Assembly (NCBI RefSeq): GCF_022965805.1
Contig: NC_133106.1
Span: forward strand, 31,113,913 to 31,177,912
Direction: 5' to 3'
Length of the DNA stretch: 64,000 bases
Source of the DNA: Primulina eburnea
Lineage: Eukaryota > Streptophyta > Magnoliopsida > Lamiales > Gesneriaceae
Positions within the stretch are counted from its first letter, which is position 1. Each line of letters begins with the position of its first letter. Positions 60,347 through 64,000 of the stretch are shown here, piece by piece. The position numbers and the translations under genes are program-made. The notes beneath the pieces were generated by a model that worked only from the letters and a program-made list of their open reading frames with translations, ran no database searches and was not told where the DNA came from.

Positions 60347-60359
60347 TGGTATCAGAGCC
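60347..60359 (+). promoter_or_regulatory. tRNA-Met primer-binding site
   Basis: TGGTATCAGAGCC, complementary to the 3' end of plant initiator methionine tRNA and the standard priming site for plant copia reverse transcription. It lies one base after the LTR end. Confidence 0.9.
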
Positions 60360-60391
60360 ACACAAGTGGAGTGGAATAATAGAAATAGCAA

Positions 60392-63300
60392 ATGGCATCA
60401 GACACAACATTTGTTCAACCGGCTATTCCACGGTTTGATGGTCATTATGATCATTGGAGCATGTTAATGGAGAACTTCTTGAGGTCCAAAGAATATTGGC
60501 ATGTTGTGGATTCTGGTGTATCAGAACCAGCTGCTGATGTTATGCTTTCAGAAGCGCAAAGGACGGAGTTAGAAGCGCTGAAGCTGAAGGACTTGAAGGC
60601 AAAGAATTATCTTTTCCAAGCCATTGATCGGTCCATCTTGGAAACTATTCTTAGCAAAGAAACTTCCAAGCAAATTTGGGATTCGATGAAAAGAAAATAT
60701 CAAGGATCAAATAAAGCAAGAAGGCAACTGCTTCAAACACTTCGCACGGAGTTCGAAACACTTCGCATGAAGTCTGGAGAGTCAATTTCTGATTTTTTCT
60801 CAAGAACAATGGCCATTGTCAACAAGATGCGTGTCCATGGAGAAAAGATAGAAGATGTAGCAGTCATCGAGAAGATTCTTCGATCGATGACACCGAAATT
60901 TAATTATGTTGTTTGTTCAATTGAGGAGTCAAAAGATCTCGATGTCCTTTCCATTGATGAATTGCAAGGCTCACTGTTGGTTCATGAACAAAAAATGGCT
61001 CAGCAAGAAAAAGAAGAGCAAGTTTTACAAGCTACAACAAACAAACATCCTTTAAATTTTCATAAATATGATCGAGGAAGAGGCAGAGGAAGAAGCAATA
61101 ATGATCGCAGAAACTCACAACAAGGAGCTAAAGATAATTATGCTCATGATTCACAAGGAAGAGGAAGAGGAAGAGGACGTGGTGGTCACCAATCAACCAC
61201 CTATAGATCAAAAACGGTAGACAAATCCAATGTAGAGTGTTACAGATGTCATGAGTTTGGGCATTACAAATCAGAATGCACAACCAATTTATCCAAAGGA
61301 CATGAAAATTCTCACTTTGCAGAAAAGGATGATGAAGTGTCCTTGTTGATGGTTTGTCAAGCCAAGGAAGAAACTCACAGTAACATGTGGTATTTGGATA
61401 CAGGTTGCAGCAACCATATGTGTGGAGACAAGTCTGCATTTTCGGAGTTGAATGAAACATTTAGAGATAGTGTGAAGTTCGGTGACGATTCCAAAGTTTC
61501 TGTAATGGGAATAGGAAAGGTAACAATCCAAACAAAAAATAACACTACTCACACTATATCTAATGTTCTTCTTGTTCCAGATTTGAAAACAAACTTGCTT
61601 AGTGTTGGCCAGCTTCAAGAAAAAGGATTTGAAATTTCTATTAGAGACGGTATCTGCAGAATTGAAGATGGGAAGTTGGGCTTAATTGCTCAAGTAAAAA
61701 TGACAGCAAATCGAATGTTTCCTTTGTATCTTCACAATACAACTAATTCATGTTTTTCAGCAAGATTGAAGGATGAAACTTGGCTGTGGCATTTTCGCTA
61801 TGGACATCTAAATTTTGGTGGTCTCAAGACACTTCAACAAAGAAATATGGTGTCAGGTCTTCCTAAAATTGAAATTTCATCTCAGATTTGCGAAGAATGT
61901 GTTGTTAGCAAACAACATCGTATTCCATTTCCACATGGGAAATCTTGTAGAGCAAAGAAGCCTTTGGAGTTGATTCACTCCGACATTTGTGGGCCGATAA
62001 ATCCATCGTCAAATGGAGGTAAAAGATATCTTATTACTTTCATTGATGACTTTACAAGAAAAATATGGGTATATTTTTTGCAAGAAAAATCCGAAGCTTT
62101 TTCAGCATTCAAAAATTATAAAGTGTTCGTTGAGAAAGAAGTTGGCAGCCCAATTAAAGTTCTTCGCACAGATCAAGGTGGAGAATACAACTCACAAGAA
62201 TTTGCAAATTTTTGTGAAATGCATGGCATCAAGAGACAAGTTACAGCAGCTTATACTCCTCAACAAAATGGTGTTTGTGAAAGAAAAAATCGCACAATTC
62301 TGAATATGGTGCGAAGTCTTTTGACTAAGAGTGGTGTTCCAAAAAATTTCTGGCCTGAGGCAGTCAACTGGAGCAGTCACATTTTGAATAGAAGTCCTAC
62401 ACTTGCTGTTAAAAATATGACACCTGAAGAAGCTTGGAATGGACGCAAACCTGATGTAAATCACTTCAAAATATTTGGATGCATAGCATATGCTCATATT
62501 CCAGATCAGAAGAGGAAAAAGCTTGATGATAAAGGAGAAAAATGCATTTTTCTTGGCATTAGTGATCAGTCAAAAGCATACAGGTTATATAATCCAATCA
62601 CAAAAAAAATTGTTATTAGTCGTGATGTCATTTTTGATGAAGACAGATTCTGGACATGGCAAGACAATCAAGTGGGACAAAAACTTCTAAGTGAGTTTGA
62701 TGAACAGGAGGAACAACAATCAGCAGATTTGACTCCATCCACCCCACAAAGTCAACCGGATGAAACTAATGGCATATTATCAAGTGAACAAACTGATACA
62801 GCTAGTAGTTCACGGTCTCAACGCATTAGAAGAAGGCCTGCATGGATGGAGGATTATGAAGTACAAGGAATTAGCAATAATGAGGATCCACTCACTCATT
62901 TTGCTTTATTTTCAGATTGTGATCCAGTAATTTTTGAAGATGCAGTTAAAGAATCAAAATGGAGAAATGCAATGGATGCTGAAATTGCAGCCATAGAGAA
63001 AAATAACACTTGGGAGTTAATGGAGCTTCCAAAAGGGCAAAAGACCATTGGCGTAAAATGGGTGTATAAGACGAAGCTAAAAGAGAATGGCGAAGTTGAC
63101 AAGTTTAAAGCACGTCTAGTAGCGAAGGGCTACAAGCAAGAATATGGTGTCGATTATAAAGAAGTTTTTGCTCCTGTTGCAAGGCATGATACAATCAGGT
63201 TGATGATCGCATTAGCTGCACAAAATTCATGGCCTTTATTTCAATTGGATGTGAAATCGGCTTTCTTGAATGGAGAGTTGAAAGAAGAGGTATTTATTGA

Positions 63301-64000
63301 TCAACCCCTTGGTTATATTAAAACTGAAAATGAACACAAAGTGTATAAATTGAAAAAAGCTTTATATGGATTAAAACAAGCTCCAAGGGCTTGGTATAGT
63401 CGAATTGAAGCTTATTTTTTGAGAGAAGGTTTTCGAAAATGTCCATATGAGCATACACTTTTTATTAAAATTAGGAATGGGGGTAGGATACTTGTTGTGT
63501 GTTTATATGTTGACGATCTTATCTTCACTGGAAATGATAGCAACATGTTTGCCAAATTCAAAGAGTCTATGATGGATGAATTTGATATGTCCGATCTCGG
63601 AAAATTGCACTACTTTCTTGGCTTTGAAGTAGTACAATCTGTTGATGGGATTTTTGTTTCTCAAAAGAAATACATCCAAGAAATTCTAGACAGGTTTCGA
63701 ATGAAGTATTGTAATGCAGCAAGCACACCAACAGAGTTTGGTCTAAAGTTAACTAGAGATTATGAAGGAAAAAGAGTTGACAGCACAATCTACAGGCAAA
63801 TTGTGGGGAGTTTAATGTACTTAACAGCAACAAGGCCAGACATTATGTATTCTGTAAGTCTCATTAGTAGATATATGGAAAGTCCAACAGAAATGCATCT
63901 TCTAGCTGCCAAGAGGATCTTAAGATACTTGCAAGGTACTTCTGAATTTGGGTTGTTCTACAAGACAGGAGAAAAATCAGATCTGCTTGCTTTTGCTGAT
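60392..64000 (+). CDS. Copia gag-pol polyprotein (partial, open to window end)
   Basis: Open for 1203 codons from ATG 60392 with no stop; I read every codon. Order: gag (residues 1-280, with IPRFDGHYDHWSMLMENFL and an Arg/Gly-rich stretch), CCHC zinc knuckle (C283, C286, H291, C296), aspartic protease (D336 in WYLDTGCSNHM), integrase with zinc-binding H467, H472, C500, C503 and catalytic D531, D594, E630 (D,D35E), reverse transcriptase (KARLVAKGYKQEYGVDY, LDVKSAFLNGEL, YGLKQAPRAWY, catalytic YVDD at 1039-1042), and the start of RNase H, whose first aspartate is residue 1203 at the edge. Every catalytic residue examined is present, so the portion seen encodes a plausible active polyprotein. 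Confidence 0.95.
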   Translation, partial: MASDTTFVQPAIPRFDGHYDHWSMLMENFLRSKEYWHVVDSGVSEPAADVMLSEAQRTELEALKLKDLKAKNYLFQAIDRSILETILSKETSKQIWDSMKRKYQGSNKARRQLLQTLRTEFETLRMKSGESISDFFSRTMAIVNKMRVHGEKIEDVAVIEKILRSMTPKFNYVVCSIEESKDLDVLSIDELQGSLLVHEQKMAQQEKEEQVLQATTNKHPLNFHKYDRGRGRGRSNNDRRNSQQGAKDNYAHDSQGRGRGRGRGGHQSTTYRSKTVDKSNVECYRCHEFGHYKSECTTNLSKGHENSHFAEKDDEVSLLMVCQAKEETHSNMWYLDTGCSNHMCGDKSAFSELNETFRDSVKFGDDSKVSVMGIGKVTIQTKNNTTHTISNVLLVPDLKTNLLSVGQLQEKGFEISIRDGICRIEDGKLGLIAQVKMTANRMFPLYLHNTTNSCFSARLKDETWLWHFRYGHLNFGGLKTLQQRNMVSGLPKIEISSQICEECVVSKQHRIPFPHGKSCRAKKPLELIHSDICGPINPSSNGGKRYLITFIDDFTRKIWVYFLQEKSEAFSAFKNYKVFVEKEVGSPIKVLRTDQGGEYNSQEFANFCEMHGIKRQVTAAYTPQQNGVCERKNRTILNMVRSLLTKSGVPKNFWPEAVNWSSHILNRSPTLAVKNMTPEEAWNGRKPDVNHFKIFGCIAYAHIPDQKRKKLDDKGEKCIFLGISDQSKAYRLYNPITKKIVISRDVIFDEDRFWTWQDNQVGQKLLSEFDEQEEQQSADLTPSTPQSQPDETNGILSSEQTDTASSSRSQRIRRRPAWMEDYEVQGISNNEDPLTHFALFSDCDPVIFEDAVKESKWRNAMDAEIAAIEKNNTWELMELPKGQKTIGVKWVYKTKLKENGEVDKFKARLVAKGYKQEYGVDYKEVFAPVARHDTIRLMIALAAQNSWPLFQLDVKSAFLNGELKEEVFIDQPLGYIKTENEHKVYKLKKALYGLKQAPRAWYSRIEAYFLREGFRKCPYEHTLFIKIRNGGRILVVCLYVDDLIFTGNDSNMFAKFKESMMDEFDMSDLGKLHYFLGFEVVQSVDGIFVSQKKYIQEILDRFRMKYCNAASTPTEFGLKLTRDYEGKRVDSTIYRQIVGSLMYLTATRPDIMYSVSLISRYMESPTEMHLLAAKRILRYLQGTSEFGLFYKTGEKSDLLAFAD

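Larger units (their letters stand above)
60071..64000 (+). mobile_element. Ty1/copia LTR retrotransposon, left part, apparently intact
   Basis: Plus-strand element: 5' LTR (about 60071-60345), primer-binding site directly after it, short leader, and one continuous gag-pol frame that runs off the window. The 3' LTR and polypurine tract are outside. No frameshift or stop is seen in the 3.6 kb of coding sequence, in contrast to the minus-strand copia remnant in the repeated segment, from which it is clearly distinct in sequence. Confidence 0.92.

Noticed and set aside
61128..61618. Minus-strand open frames of ~110 codons
   Set aside because: They are antisense to the continuous copia gag-pol frame and have no codon or domain support.

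Overview
The window is plant nuclear DNA, almost certainly from a eudicot. It is AT-rich, with spliced housekeeping genes carrying GT-AG introns, TGGGCC promoter motifs, Ty1/copia elements primed by plant-type sites, an hAT element and small GTGAGAC-rich foldback elements. An asterid/Lamiales source is possible from the foldback family, but that is only an impression.

The dominant structure is one ~15.5-18 kb segment present three times head to tail: copy 1 at 1-17831, copy 2 at about 18828-34257, copy 3 at 37848-55665. Each copy carries, left to right: a small membrane-protein gene (minus strand), foldback elements, a CCDC130/YJU2B-type splicing-factor gene (plus), a foldback element interrupted by a second element, a gag-less copia remnant (minus) and the 3' part of an ILP1/PAXBP1 gene (minus). 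Copies 1 and 3 are virtually identical over ~16 kb, introns and intergenic DNA included. Copy 2 is riddled with one-base insertions and deletions in coding and non-coding DNA alike, which looks like uncorrected long-read error rather than evolutionary decay. The two joins between copies (about 17831 and 34257) fall at different points: ILP1 intron 2 joined to the last exon of a DCP5-like gene, and ILP1 exon 5 joined to the middle of that gene. I read the triplication as most likely an assembly artefact over one real locus ordered DCP5-like (plus), shared segment, ILP1 (minus). A genuine recent duplication is not excluded.

Only copy 3 carries complete ILP1 (52669-57464, six coding exons, 950 codons by my splicing). 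CCDC130 is intact in copies 1 and 3. The small membrane-protein gene is intact only in copy 1. The DCP5-like gene is seen once as a 3' part (34258-37026) without its N-terminal LSm domain, and once as a short tail (17832-17923). The three named host genes all act in RNA metabolism: spliceosome (CCDC130), spliceosome disassembly/transcription (ILP1) and mRNA decapping/P-bodies (DCP5). This is probably coincidental neighbourhood, as plants do not normally organise such genes in operons.

Right of ILP1 lie a foldback element (57674-57830), a short hAT element with a perfect 8-bp target duplication (58569-59387), and the left 4 kb of a young copia retrotransposon (60071-64000). The copia gag-pol frame is open for 1203 codons to the window edge. 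No tRNA, rRNA or CRISPR array was seen, and no convincing new biological system was found. The strongest observations are the suspicious triplication, the cleanly bounded hAT element, the intact copia element and the element-in-element insertion.
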